Both the position numbers and the translations under genes were made by a program. 64,000 nt of DNA, from assembly GCA_963971285.1 (NCBI GenBank), contig OZ020251.1:8866001-8930000 (forward strand). The letters run 5' to 3'. The notes beneath the pieces are model-generated. The model saw nothing but the letters and a program-made list of their open reading frames with translations, did not search any database and was not told the DNA's origin. The stretch's first letter is position 1; each line of letters starts with the position of its first letter. Below are positions 21,735 through 36,000 of the stretch, in pieces. This DNA comes from Astropecten irregularis. Taxonomy: Eukaryota; Echinodermata; Asteroidea; Paxillosida; Astropectinidae.

Positions 21735-23904
21735 TTTTACTTTGAAGCCGGGGGGTTCCTTTAAAATAAAGTCATAATAAGGAATAAAATCAACCATATC
21801 TCTTCTAAAAGAGCAAACTAAATGCACGAAACGTTAATTACTCAATTAATCATCAACAAATGAAAAATTAAATGATATACCCTATCTCCCTTAGGGGTGC
21901 ACCCTAGTAAATAGTCCCAAAATCTGTCAGCCGAGCTCATTTATAAAAGTTAAGCACTCAATATATTTTAAATAAGAGAATTCTGAGAGCTGTAAAAATA
22001 AGGAATTGAAGAAATGATGGCACTGGACATCCTTCCTGGACATCTGTGATTCTATTTGTTACCATTTGTGATGCAATTGGGTGAGAAAGTGGTATATTTC
22101 AGCCGCTTTGCAGAGGGATTATTATTTTTTTTGAAAATGGCTTCTTTAAATGGAGTGATCCACACCTTGTCTTAGGGGTGGTCAGCTGAGACTAAGTATA
22201 TCTCAAAATTTCAATGGTCAACCCACCATAAAATGAAAATAAAATAAAAGGTGACATAATGTTCATCACTATTTTTCTGTGCAACTTGAATAGCTGTGAG
22301 AGTTCTGTATAATATTTTTAAATGATTTTTTAAGTATAAGGGTTTATCACTGTTGTCTATGGGGGTTTACTTGGGTGCAACCTTAAACAATTGGCGTAAC
22401 CCGACCGACCCTAATGCTTGTCAACTCGTACACCAACCAACTCGTACGCCAACCAACTCGTACGCCGACCAACTCGTACGCCAACCAACTCGTACGCCGA
22501 CCACCTCGTACGCCAACCAACTCGTACGCCCCAACTCGTACGCCAACCAACTCGTACGCCACCAACATTAAGATTTTATAGTTTGTAATAACAAAATAAA
22601 CAAGCACTGGGTGTGCGGTGCTCGTCCACGTCGGTGGGGGCAAACCTAATTTGAATATGATCTTGATATTATCTAAAATTCCTGAATTTAGAGACCTTAT
22701 TTTGGTTAAAAACATTTTTTTTTTCAAATTTAGATTCGTTTTAGAAAGACGTGCAAATAACCGGTGACATGCCATGGGTTCTTATAAATAAAAAAGTTAG
22801 CCTACTTGGGGCAGGCTAAAAACTGTCTTTGTTTGTAATTCCCCTTACTTGATTGAAGTTGTAATAATGTTGTTGCCAAAATGACATTGTAATTATTACT
22901 TAGTTGTTAAAGATTTAAAGGTACTAGTATCATACATTGGTTTTTGTCAAAGAAACACAGATTTATGGGCAGTCCCATTTCATTCCCATACGGTGCCAAC
23001 TTTTTGAGAAAACAATGAAAAACGGCCACATTATTTCTTAATATTTTGTCTTTTATGTTTGATCTTTTAAAAGAAAATTACTTATGCATGTATTTTGACC
23101 ATAAGTCTTATTTTTTCTTTCCTGAACAAAAAAGATGTAATCTACACCTTTATCGGGTTCCACAGAGAACCTTTCATAAGCAGGGCTGCCTACCAAAAAA
23201 GATCAGCAGTCGGTCGGGTCATGGGCGTAGCTCACGGGGGCTGGGGGGGGGGGGGGGGGGGGGGGTTAGAAGTTCATATTGTATAATATTTGTGCATAAA
23301 CGTATGGAAGGAAATACGTACCAGCCAGGTCTAACAGGACTTGTCTACACTACTGGATTGGATGATGTATAGCCTAAACATTTTATTATTATCATTTCAA
23401 AAATAATAGCTTTCAAAACGTGTTAGCTTCTGAAAAAAAGCTGTTTTCATGTTATGTGCTCCAATGTTTTGACTCAATTTTTGTAGCTTCGTAGAATGCT
23501 ATAATACAATGTATTATTATAAAAGCTCGGCAAATCGGACATAGGCCCCTTAGCAGTCTCGGCGGGTGGGGAGGGGGCAGAAAGTTACCGGTGTCATGAA
23601 TAATCCTGAATAATTTATCGCTTGTCCAGCAGCACAATTCCGAGAACATCGATAGAGGAGGCTATAATAATCAACGAACTCACTTCTTCTTGGAGTGGTT
23701 CAAACGATAAAGTCAGACTTGGATTAAGACTATAGTCAAGATTACAACGAGACACGCCCGCTTTGAATCAAGTCTACTCATACCCTGACCTTTGACCCTG
23801 AACCCGGGTCATGGGGTCATATGCCAGCTGAGTGGTACAGTTTCTGTGTGGTAGAGCTTGGGTGGGTGGAAGAAAAATGTTGTAAATCTGTGCTGGTTTT
23901 GCAG
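21735..23904. other. Stretch upstream of C12orf4, no certain gene
   Basis: Contains a 16-bp minisatellite (22422-22563), a partial family-A MITE (about 22917-23075) and a long G run (about 23245-23266). The 5' untranslated exon and promoter of the C12orf4 gene should lie somewhere here or upstream, but I cannot place them. Confidence 0.5.
22422..22563. repeat. 16-bp minisatellite
   Basis: About nine copies of CAACTCGTACGCCAAC with A/G variants (CGCCGAC) and two shortened units. Confidence 0.9.
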
Positions 23905-23932
23905 CCTTAACCAAGCGAAAAATCTCAACAAG

Positions 23933-24092
23933 ATGCCTGGAGAGATGGAAAAGGAGTTCTATTTTCAGTTTAAAACCAAGGAGTTATTTTCCAAGCTCCG
24001 TGTTCCTGTGCCTATCCCGCTCAAGATCAGCAGTCGTGAGTTTGTTGGTCGGCTTGTCAACGCCCATCATCTGCCGTGCTTTGTGGAGGAAG
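23933..24092 (+). CDS. C12orf4: C12orf4 coding exon 1 (residues 1-53)
   Basis: ATG at 23933 opens MPGEMEKEF; donor GTACCG at 24093, phase 1. A good acceptor (TGGTTTTGCAG, ending 23904) 28 bases upstream of the ATG suggests a separate non-coding first exon. An in-frame ATG at 23858 lies before that acceptor and is unlikely to be used. A second in-frame Met follows at 23945. Confidence 0.8.
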
Positions 24093-27000
24093 GTACCGTA
24101 CCGATATTAACTGAACATTGCCAATAATATCGCTGAAATTAACAGATTTTTCACAAATATGTTAAGCAATCATTATGGGTTATTAGATGATTATTTTCTA
24201 AACAGGGGCTGAAAATAAAGTGTTTTGTGGGCAAAAAATACATTTTTTATCGCCCGAGTTACATGTAAAATGATGTATTGCCCGGTCATACTGCGCGTTA
24301 GTGGTAGCCTTGTTGCCATCTTGTGATTGGTCCATCCGTGTGTGCTACACACTGCATGCACTGCATGCTATGCACTGCGCGACTCGTGTGATAAATACAA
24401 GTACCGCACGCACGTACGTCGGGGATGTGAGTGGCAAAACAAAACGAAATCTGAAGTTGAAAACACCGAGAAATAAGCTCAAATTTAAAAGACCTTTTTC
24501 TTATACTTCCGTGCAGAGCACAGCTGAAATTCTGAGTATAAAATCTGAAAAAAAATTCGGAATTCAGATTAAAATTTCAAGTCTCATGTCAGCCACACGT
24601 ACCCCGTACAATGCGGATGCACTGTACTTGTACATGAATCGAGGCTGTATACGGCAACGACTACGCACTAGCCACTGCCTATGTACGTGTATGTACATTG
24701 ACTGCACGACTACGCATCGCTGCACACGGACCAATCACAAGATGGCAACAAGGCTACCTCTAACGCGCAGTCCGGTCATGCCGGTCGCCATCTTGTTTGG
24801 CATTTATTGGACCATTCCATTAAATTGTGAGTAGTTTGTCAGTAGTTTTCGGTAAGAGTGGGTTGGTCTGTATTTAGTATGACCGGTAGGCCTATAGTGT
24901 GTGTCCCAGTCCCCCATGCCAAGTTATTGTCAGGCCTAGGGTTACGATCATCACAACTACATGTAGGCCTACATGTATGTCAGGGTTACGACGTCCCAAA
25001 TGTACCACTGCCTCAACTGTGTTCAAGGCATGCCAAACTGTGACGGACACAGTTGAGCATACCCAACATGCCCAACTTAAGTTGGGCACAAATGCCCCGG
25101 GTGACTGAGCATGCGTCTAGTTCATATGTAGTTCAATGTAGGCCTACATGTAGTTCGTGGAATGCACGGTTACGTGTGCTTTCCTAATCGCGCAAAATTT
25201 GCACGTACAATGATGTAGTGGCCATGCTTGCAGAACCTATGAGCAGAACTGGGTCAAAACATCCATGGAGCTTTTAAAAAAAAAAAAAAAAAACCTCAAT
25301 GGCAATGTAGGCCTACTCAGTACTGATCATGATTTTTAAACCATGCCCAGTCACAAGGCACAACAGCACAGTTATCAAATGCTTGGAGTTAGTAGGGCCT
25401 GACGTTTTGATCCTAGCTCTAGCAGGATCTTTCTCAAAGGCTTAAAGATCTTGCTAGGATCGAAATGCTTATAATCAGCCTTTGAGAAAGATCCTGACTA
25501 GGATCAAAACGCTTCAGCCTTTGACGTGTTTGAGAAAGATCCTGCTACTAGTAGCTAGGATCGAAACACATCAGCCTTTGAAAAAAGATCCTGCTAGGCT
25601 CCTGTCAGGCCCTCCTAATTTCAGGCATTTGATATATTTCAGGTCATTTTGACTGCTGAGCAGTTTGCAGTGCTGGTTATTACAAGTATTAAATTTAAAT
25701 TAATGTAGGCACGATCAAACACCTCTAGAGACGAATTCAGTATAACCCCTGGGTTTACGAAATGGAGGCTCATGCAGGCTCAGGCACCAGCACTGTCATC
25801 CCAATTGCTATAAACAGACTGAACATTTAGGTTTTCATTGAAGCTGAAGCTCTGTGTGAAATTCCTTTTCAAACCAGGAAATCTGCTGAACTGTACCGCA
25901 TCCAGAAGCCTGAGTTTGATAGCGGTTATTTTACAATGGATTCACAAAATGGAACCCGAGCCTGAGCCTAAGCTTCAGGTTCGTTATTCAGAAAGTACAA
26001 AGCAGGGCTCGAAATAGTAGGCCTACTAGCCCGTCGTACATCTGTGCAATGTCTAGCAAAAAATGCTGATGGGCTAGCTAGACTCACTTCCTTGGTTGCC
26101 CGGTGGGTTGCCCGGTGGGCTAGTAAAAAAAAACCTACATGTATGTACAGTGTACTGTTAAGGTATGGATCAGAATATGTGCGGGCTAGTAACAATCTCG
26201 GGCTAGTAAAATCTGCAGTAAGCTGGCCTGGTGTGCTAGCCATACAAACTTTAATTAGCGCAAGGACTGTAAAGAGCAAACTTTTGGCTAGACCCTCCCA
26301 TATCCTCATCGTTTGTGCCACTGTATGTTGGCATGGTTGGACATGCCCAACACTGCTGACACAGTGTCCCTTTCAGTGTTTTTTAATTTTGTAAAATTTC
26401 ACTCTTTCCGCTTTTCACTGATAGATATCACTCAGAATCTGGAAAAATTTGTCGCCAAGGAGACGTCAGCATTTCATGACCAGAATGCACAGGAGGCCAT
26501 TGAGGCTCTGCAAAAATCCGGAGATGACGACATTGGGAACATCTCTGACAAATGGGCCAAGGCTTACACACAGGTGAGGAAACTAGTCTTGATCCAAGAC
26601 TGACATTATCGTTTGTCCAGCTCCACCTATAGATCAGGGGCTATAATCGATGGCCTGCAGCCACTGGTACCTGCATGACCTGTGCCGGTGCTGGTGCACA
26701 AGTACACATGTAGGACAAACGATAACATGGATAATGTAAGTCTTACTAGTGGGAAACTTGGGAAACGTACAGGGCTCTCATCTATTTACTGGGGCTGGGG
26801 CAGATTTCATACTGTTACATGTACTTAAATGTATAACATGATTGGTTAAGGTCACAGAACAGCACTCATACTTGTCTGATCCAGAAAAATTGAGTCTGGT
26901 TTTCACTATTTTCTCGTGACTCAGATGTTGGATTGAGCTCAAATTTTCACAGGTTTATTATTTCATGTACATGTTTGATCAGACAAAGTATGAGTGCAGT

Positions 27001-30000
27001 CCTGTGACCTTTACCAATCATGTCTTGTACCTTTAACCAACCAGAGAATGAGACATCAAGGCTGGCATTAACCTCAACCAAATACATCTCCCTTTAATAT
27101 CTAGGAATGCGTGGCTTATGCACCGGACAGCAAGCCCAAACCAGAAGTGGGATTGGCCGAGATCTACCATAAGCTCATTCACTCTCCAGCGCTGGAGATT
27201 CTCTTCCGCTTGGAACACACTTATGCTGTGGCCGTCGAAGATATCTTAATACAAAGAGAGAAGGCTTTGGCAAAGCTGCAAGAAAGGTATAACCATACAT
27301 GTATAATTACTGCACAATGATTTGTGTAGTCTCAAGAATCTAAAATGTATAATACATGTATAGAGGGCGTGCATGTGACGTCACTTGACAGCTTATCGGC
27401 CATTTTGGACGGTACGCACGCACGCGTGGGCGTGGTACCAGACAGCATCAATTATGCACGCACTTCTGCGTGCGCGTCCGGTCGATTTGCAATCTATGCG
27501 AACGCATGTGGGTTAATTGTATTCACTGTACGTACGTGCATTATACACGTGTTCAGCGTTGCCGTCCAAAATGGCTTCCTGATCACGTGACCGCACGTCC
27601 TCTTTATATGTATGCATTGGTAAGAAAGGAAGGTTTGCAGAGAAATCATGTATAAATCAATGTGGGAGTCGAGTCCTCAAATTCGAGTACAGTACGCCGA
27701 GTACTTCTTCAAGGTCCAAGTACTGGACCGAGTACTGCTGAGTCCGGTTCTCGTCGCGGGACCACTCAAAAAGAAAGACTTAATAAACAAGATTGAGAGG
27801 CATATTTATTTATTCATCTGATGAAGTAGTTGTTGCTACGAAAGCTGCACATTTAAACTCTAGTTAGTCAATAAAGTGCTACTTGTATTGTTCTATGTTT
27901 TATTTTTATTAGACTGACACGGCTACCTACAATTGTATTGATTTAATCAGGTACGCGCGTGCTTCGCATAATGGTTGCGTAGAAACGGCTGTTAATACGA
28001 GTCCATTTTATTTGAGCATGTTGAGTTGTCCCGCGTCGAGAGCCGAACTCTCGTCATAGCCTTAAGTCTCGCGAGAAAGTATCGCGGTTTCGCGAGAGTT
28101 GAGTGAAAGAAGAGACGATCACAGTGATTTCAACAGACTTGGCTCCAAGTCTACAGTGTAAGTGGTATTAGGTACACAATTCTGAATGGTCCACATCCTT
28201 TGACTGTCCGTTCTTTTTTTTCATTTGAATGCAAGGCAATCGGCTCAGATCCACCAAGCAGTGCAGAACCTAGACTACACTCACAGTGACCAACAGGTTA
28301 ACAGACTGGCAGCGCAGCACTTTGAAAATATTCAGGTAAAACGCTTCAAGCAACGACTGCATGAACTGGGCCCAATTTCATGGCGGTACTTATCATAAGA
28401 GTGAAATGCAAGCGGAAAATTCTTTACTTGCAAGATCATTCATTTCATGTATTATACTTCTTGCTTAAATCGGCTATTGTAAAAATTTGGCACTTACCTC
28501 GTAAGTGATGAAATGAATGAGGATCATAAGCGCTGATTTCTGCGGTAAGCAGAGCCATGAAATTGGTCCCTAACGTGCCTCATATTATACAGTTGCTTTA
28601 TCTTGCTGTATGGTGCTTTTCATACTTAATAAGGAGAATTTTGACAAAAAACGGTGATATTATATGAATTACGCTTTGAGTTTGGAGGGCCTGACGTGTT
28701 TAAATCCTACCAGGATCTTTATTGAAGGCTCCTTTCGATAAAGATCCTGCTAGGATCGAAACGCGTCAGGCCCTCCTAACTCCAAGCATTGTATACATTT
28801 CAGGTCATTATTTTGGCTGATGAGCAATTTGCAGCAGTTTATAACTTGTATCAATATTGATCATCAAAAATGTCACATGTCATTTCACCTGTTGTTGTCA
28901 TCTGTCATTGTCACATCTCATACTGTCACCAATTATTTTGTCAGTTTGAAGAGGCAAAGTGGGACAGTGAGCTGAAGAATCTTCAGGACACCCAGCGGTT
29001 AGAGTTCAGGAACTGGATCGAGCAACTGCGAGATGATATGGAGAACGGAACGGAAGGACCAGTCAGCCGAAGGATCAGAGCAATGTCAGACCTGGTGTCT
29101 GCTCCAAGGAGGGAGGAGACGGTCGAAGAACCCAAACTGGAAGAGAGCTTCACTATCCATCTAGGTATTACTCAAATCAATACAAGTACCGGTTACCGGT
29201 AGTACAATAAGCTGCTGCAAAGTGCTCATCTGCTCATCAACCAAAGTATTGAGCATGATCTGCAGTCGATTTCACGAAACTAAGCGTAACTTACGCCATG
29301 ACATAACTTTCATGAAATGGGCGTAAGTTTGTTTGCCATAAAATGTGGCGCAAGCAGATTTACACAATTCGCAAGGTTTCGTGAAATCGGCTGCCGAGTT
29401 AGGGGGCCTGACATTTCATTTCATTTTACGTTGCGCCATAAAATTTGGTGCAAGCAGACTTTTAATACGCAATTGCGCAGATTTAGGAGGGCCTGACATT
29501 TCAAATCAGTGGGTGCATTTGTTTAGCTCCCCTGGGTCGACACCAGTCAACCTCGTCCCCCATTCTCTCGCTTGTTTTATGCGTTATAACACGACCATTC
29601 CCAGAAAGGGCTGACCCGGTGGAGCTAAACGAATGCACCCTATAGTGTCAAAGCATTTTTGTGGCTGCCATGACATACAATGTACCCGTATGTATGACAT
29701 GGGCGAATCACAACCACTATTAACTACACCCCATTATTGTGCATGTCATGGTAGTTGACCGCTGTTACAACAACTTTTGTTTACATTTCACTTGAGGTCT
29801 TCGTACCATAACCAAGCAAACAAAGATTATTCAGAAAAATCATGCGACATATGAAAAACACACAAATGTGCGCAGATTTGTGATGTACGATGCATCTCAC
29901 GTTATTATGTGCACAGATTTGTGATGTGCAAACATCGCACATTACATAATAAGCTCTGGCATTTGTGAATTTGCGACATACTATATGTATCAAACATTAT

Positions 30001-33000
30001 ACACTTATTTGCCTAGTGATGTGTGATTCCCCCTGCACCACCATTTTTTTGCCGTCTTGCACATGTATGCATGTACATGTACATGTAGTTAATTTCACGC
30101 TGTGAATAATATAATAAGTGTCATGTGTCATGGCGACCACTGACCATATCTTGCCCTGGGTACGAAGCCACACTATAAGGCTTTGATAGAATCTTGTTTG
30201 GATGATGTAATCATGGTAATGATAGGATGGCTACATGTATATACAGTCTGACTAAAATCAGTTCATTTATGTAGATTCTACTTTCGATTACACAAGTAAG
30301 AATGCTGTCTTACAAAAAAGAACTTTCCTCCCTGATAACTTTGTTCTACATTGACTGAGCTCATCTTTTCATTTACTCCTGTGCATTTAAGGTGCCCAGA
30401 TGAAAACAATGCACAACATTAGACTGATGTCGGTTGATGTTCTAGACCTCTGCAAACACAGACCCAACAGAGAAGGGTAAGTAACTCACAGCCATAGAGA
30501 TGCATACTAATAAACTAGAGATCGGACGCGCAATACTCCTCTGTACTGTGGCGCTGTGAGTGCATGTATATCCCGTGCCGCCATCACTATTATGGGCACG
30601 AATTACGTATACCGCAAGTGTACCATACCACAACCATAACAACGGGGAATGCTGTGCTGACGGAGCACTTGTGTATTCATGCGTAAACTACAGTACACAG
30701 GCCTACGCTGTCCGTACACAGCAAAGATAGTAAAGCGCTGGCGCAGTGCCCACTTCAATAATGCCAAATCGAACCCCACGTTGTCACAGAAATTTTGCCG
30801 AGCCCGCCCTCTAGTTTATTAGTATGTATCTCTATGCTCACAGCATAGTTAGAGAAACAGTAGCAGGCTTAGGGCCACTCAAAACTTTCAATGTTTTCTA
30901 AATTTCTACTTTTTTCGAAATAGTGGGAGGGTGGGTCATCAAGGAAATAAATTGATGTTAATCAACATCAATGTACTTGATGAAAAAAAATCTATTTTTT
31001 TTAAAATCAAAATTGGGGGTGGGTGGGTTGGTTCAAACAAAATTGGAGAAAAAGTCGAAATTTAAAAACATTGAACATTTTGAGTGGCCTCTTACCGACC
31101 AGCACAAGGCTAGACTCGAAATCAAGTCTGTTATTGAGCGGCTTTATTTGCGCCCGCCGCGCACTGCCACTCACTATGCCAGGGGTATGATTTATGTGTT
31201 TACCTTCTATTATTTCCAACTTGCGGGGACGTGATGATGGTACGTAGACATTTTTTACCCCTGGAGCACTATTCCAACCTATAACAGACGTGAATAACTT
31301 GTATCAACCGATGTACACATGCTATGGAAATTGTTACTGAATTTGGACAGAACATTCTTGCGAGTGTGTATTTTAACGATATGTTTTCTAACAGCACCAT
31401 CTTCATATCCTGAAAGTTATACATATGTATGTAAATCTCTGAACATTTCTGTTTGTGTATGTTTATCCTTTAAAGGTAGTGTTATAACTACAAATAATGT
31501 GGATATTTGAGTTAGTTTTGGGGATAACAACAGAGTAATTTATTTCATACTGCTGACATAGGAGCAGCCATCTTAGAACAAACACAGACTGTCTAACAAC
31601 GGTCACAAGAGGGCGCTATAACAAAATCGCTAGACATCAGGTTACTACAACTCCTCCCCTTTTAGATAAAACAAGGTAGGTTGACTTAAACCATGGCAAA
31701 AACATTTACTCAAAAAAATGCTTGAAAATGACATACCTAGGAAAGACTTTTTCCTTTTGGTTTCAAAACAAAAGCAACACTAATCAAAAAATCAATTAAA
31801 AAAGATGCAGTGAAGAATTAGAATCAAGCAAAATAAAACTTCAAGATGCACATGCAATGTGTGGCATTATTGACAAGAGTTCAAGTTCTCGCGGACATTG
31901 ACAAGAGTTAAAGTTCTCGCGGATATTGACAAGAGTTCAAGTGTCTGGAAATCCATAACGATCTGGTTTGTTCGGGTTGCGCGCAGACCGACGGAGTTCA
32001 GTTACTGACGTATTGTTCTCAGGTGGTTTTGGTGATTGCTGTGCAGGCATCGGATCACCGTTAACACTAGTAGGTTGTTCACCAACCATCTCCTCCATCT
32101 CTGGTAATGCAGTGGGGAATACTGGATCAATGACGGGTTGTTGTGACACATATCGGCAACGAATGTGGTCAACATGACGCTTCCACACGCGACCATCCTC
32201 AAGCTGAACTGTGTACATGAGATGACCAGCTACCGCTGTGATATGTCCTGCGAGCCATCGCGGGCCATTTGCGAAATTTTTCGCATATACTGTGTCATTG
32301 ACATCAAAAGAGCGATGTTTGGCCCGTTTGTCATGGTTTTCCTTCTGTACGAACTGCTTCTGATTAACGCGACGTTGGACGTCCGGTCGTAAGAAATTCC
32401 AGTCTTGTGCGTGGCTGACGATTCATCAGCATTTGTGCTTGAGACAATCCAGTAGTGGAATGGGGTGTGATACGATATGTCATCAAGAAACGCGACAACT
32501 TGGTTTCTACAGTACCGTTATCCATACGCTTCATTCCAGCTTTGAATGTCTGCACTGCTCTCTCGGCCAAACCATTGGACGAGGGGTGGAATGGTGCTGA
32601 TCTAACATGCTTGATACCATTCAACCGCAAAAACTCCTCGAACTCCGCACTGGTGAAATTGCTACCATTATCAGTCACAATGATTTCTGGCAGCCCATGA
32701 GTCGAGAAGGTTTGTCGTAGTTTCTCTATTGTAGCTTGCGACGTTGCAGTGTGCATAGCATGAATATCCAGCCATTTACTATGCGCGTCCACGATGACGA
32801 GGAACATTCGGCCCATAAATGGACCAGCGTAATCCAGGTGCAAGCGTGACCATGGCCGACTGGGCCATTCCCATGGGTGAAGTGGCGCCACTGGTGGAGA
32901 TTTCCTGGACTGTTGACAAGCAGGACATTGCTTAACTCTGTCCTCGAGGTCCCTGTCCATGCTAGGCCACCATACAAAACTGCGACCTAGTGACTTCATG

Positions 33001-36000
33001 CGTGACACTCCAGGGTGCGACTCATGTAACTCATTGACGATCTGTTTACGGCCCTGCGGAGGGATAACAACTCGCGACCCCCACATGACACATCCATCAT
33101 GTACACTCAGTTCCTGTTGACGACTGAAGTATGGCTTCAGGTCGGCATTATCACAGTTCTGCGGCCAACCGTTCATGAGGAAAGATCGCACACGAGACAG
33201 AGTGGGATCTCTTCCTGTCCACAGACGAATTTTCTCTGAACTACCAGGTGTGGAGTCCAAATGGTCCATGACCATCACATAGTCGGCTGGCATTGGAGTA
33301 CGACCAATGGTTTTGGCCAGTGGCAACCTACTTAAGGCATCGGCGTTGCCATTCTGATGTCCAGGCTTGTAGACTAAATTATAGTCATATGCAGACAGCG
33401 TTAGAGCCCAACGCTGGATCCTGGAGGATGCCATGGGGGGTATTGCTCGGTCCTCACTGAACAATCCGAGCAATGGCTTGTGATCTGTAGAAATCTCAAA
33501 TTTCCGGCCATACACATACTGGTGAAACTTTTTCACTCCGAATACCATGGCTAGTCCTTCCTTGTCCAACTGCGAATAATTACGCTCAGCTGGGGACAGT
33601 GATCGCGACGCATACGCGATTGGGTGCTCTGATCCATCCGACATCCGGTGAGCAAGTACTGCGCCCACACCATATGGGCTGGCATCACAGGACAACAGCA
33701 ATTCCTTATCTGGATCGTAGTGTACAAGTACTCTCTCTGACAGTAACAGTTCTTTTGACGATTGGAAGGCCTTGTCATGTTCTGGTTTCCATGACCAGCC
33801 TGTGTTTTTCCTCAGCAGACAATGCAGAGGTGCGAGAACTGAAGACAAGTTGGGCAAGAACCTTCCGTAGTAGTTGAGGAGTCCCAGATACGATTTCAGC
33901 TCTGAGACATTCTGGGGCACTGGTGCATCCCGCACAGCCTGCACCTTCTCCATTGTAGGGTGCAAGCCTGCAGCGTTGATGCGATGACCGAGGTACACAA
34001 CCTCTCGAGCAAAGAACACACACTTATCTTGCTTCAGGCGGAGTCCTGCGCTTTGAAGTCGGTTGAGCACTTTCTCAAGGTTTGCGATATGCTCTGCTTC
34101 AGTGTGCCCTGTAACTAGCACATCATCTAGGAAAGCAACAGCTTGGGGGATATCTGCCAACAAACTTTCAATTGTCCGCTGAAAGATTGCAGGTGCTGCT
34201 GATACACCAAAGGGCATGCGTGTATAGCGAAATAGCCCTCGATGTGTGTGGATTGTTACCAGTTCACGTGATTCCTCGTCCAGTACGAGTTGCAAGTAGG
34301 CGTGGCTGAGGTCAAGTTTGCTGAATGTCTTGCCACCTGACATTGCAGCAAACAGTTCCTCTACACGAGGCAGTGGATACGTATCAGCATTAGCAGACTG
34401 GTTGACAGTAGCTTTGTAGTCACCACAAATTCTGAGTTTTCCAGACTCCTTTAAGACAGGTACTATGGGTGCTGCCCAACGTGAGAATGTTACTGGTTCT
34501 ATGACTCCATCTGGCTAGCTCATCCTCAACTTGCTGCTTCATTGAGAATGGTACTGGTCTTGCTTTGCAAAACCTGGGCTGTGCATTCTCCTTCATGTTT
34601 ATGTGTACTGACTGACCTTTAAGTTCTCCCAGTTCATCACGGAATAATTCACTGTAGAGCTCAGTAATATCCGAAGCAGATGACACATGTTGAACTTGGC
34701 GGATAGTGTGCCATGCTAACTGTAGATGGCGTAGCCAATCGCGTCCAAGGAGGTTTGGGCCTTGGCCTGACACGACGAGGAGGGGAAGTTGAGCTTCCTG
34801 ACCATTGTGCTCCACTGTGACTGTGCAAATACCAATTACTGGTATTTTCTGACCAGTGTAGGTACGTAGCTCAACATCGATGCTTTTCCGGAGTTGTGGT
34901 CTGTTATTCGTGAAGACTGACTCGAACGTGTGTTCACTGATGATCGACACTGACGCACCGGTATCCACTTCCATGGACACTGCTGACTTGTTAATCGTCA
35001 CGTTAACGACTAACGGCGGCTCCTTAGACTGAGAGGACGTCTTGTACATAGGATAGTTACTGGGTGTTGGATCACTCCTTTCACTTTCACCGTCAACATT
35101 TCCCTCGATGTTGAAGGTGTTGTGACTTGACTTTGTCGGTGATTGTGCCGGCTTGCCACTGCGGCACACTTTGGCTAGATGCCCTTGTTTACCACAGTTG
35201 TGGCAGTTGTATGAACGAGCTCTGCAATTCTGTGATGTATGATCTGTTCTTCCACACCGATAGCAGTTGATGGCGTTCCTCTGTGGTTGTACATATGACT
35301 GTGGCTTGGCTTGATTTTCATGGTTTGGCCTCGTACTGTTCACTTTGTGTGCTTGCTCTAGTGAAGATGTCAATGTGGAATTAGTTCCACTTAGTTCCTG
35401 AATGTCCCTGGCATTTCTCTCTGCCAATTCCATTGCCTGAGCCACTTCAGAAGCCTTCTGGAATGTAAGTGACGATTCTGACAAAAGTCTGCGTTGAATT
35501 CTTGAATCCTTAATGCCACACACCAATCGATCTCTCAACATATCGTTTAGTGAATCCCCATAGTCACAATGTTGTGCGAGGCGCCGTAGTTCTGCTATGA
35601 ACTCTGCAACTGACTGTCCCTCATGTCGAATTTGGGAATTGAACTTGTACCTCTCCCACAATCACTGATGGTTTAGGGTTGAAATGACCCTTGGCTAGTG
35701 AAACAATCTCCTCAAAAGTCTTATCACCTGGTTTATCTGGTGCTACCAGGCTTGCGATGAGTCTATAAGTCTCAGCACCGCACACACTTAGCAATATGGC
35801 TCTCTGCTTACCATGTGCTTTCACGTCGTTGGCCTCAAAAACTGTCTTAAACGCTCCACGTACAGCGTCCACGTCTCCCTCTGACTACTAAACTCACCGA
35901 CATTTCCGAAGGTATTCATTTTAGCCTCGTCGCCAATTGTTATAACTACAAATAATGTGGATATTTGAGTTAGTTTTGGGGATAACAACAGAATAATTTA

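Noticed and set aside
24301-24834. 177-codon open frame upstream of C12orf4 exon 2
   Set aside because: It covers a MITE with inverted ends and target duplications; the peptide has no family resemblance.
27780-27930. 3' tail of a Penelope-like or other non-LTR element
   Set aside because: The phrases GATGAAG...ACGAAAGCTGCA and AGACTGACACGGCTACC look like such tails, but there is no coding sequence and I cannot confirm the family.
35821-35919. Programmed gag frameshift in the retrotransposon
   Set aside because: The changes fall inside conserved segments and compensate each other; the break before pol is within the RT N-terminus, not at a gag-pol border, so mutation or sequencing error is likelier.
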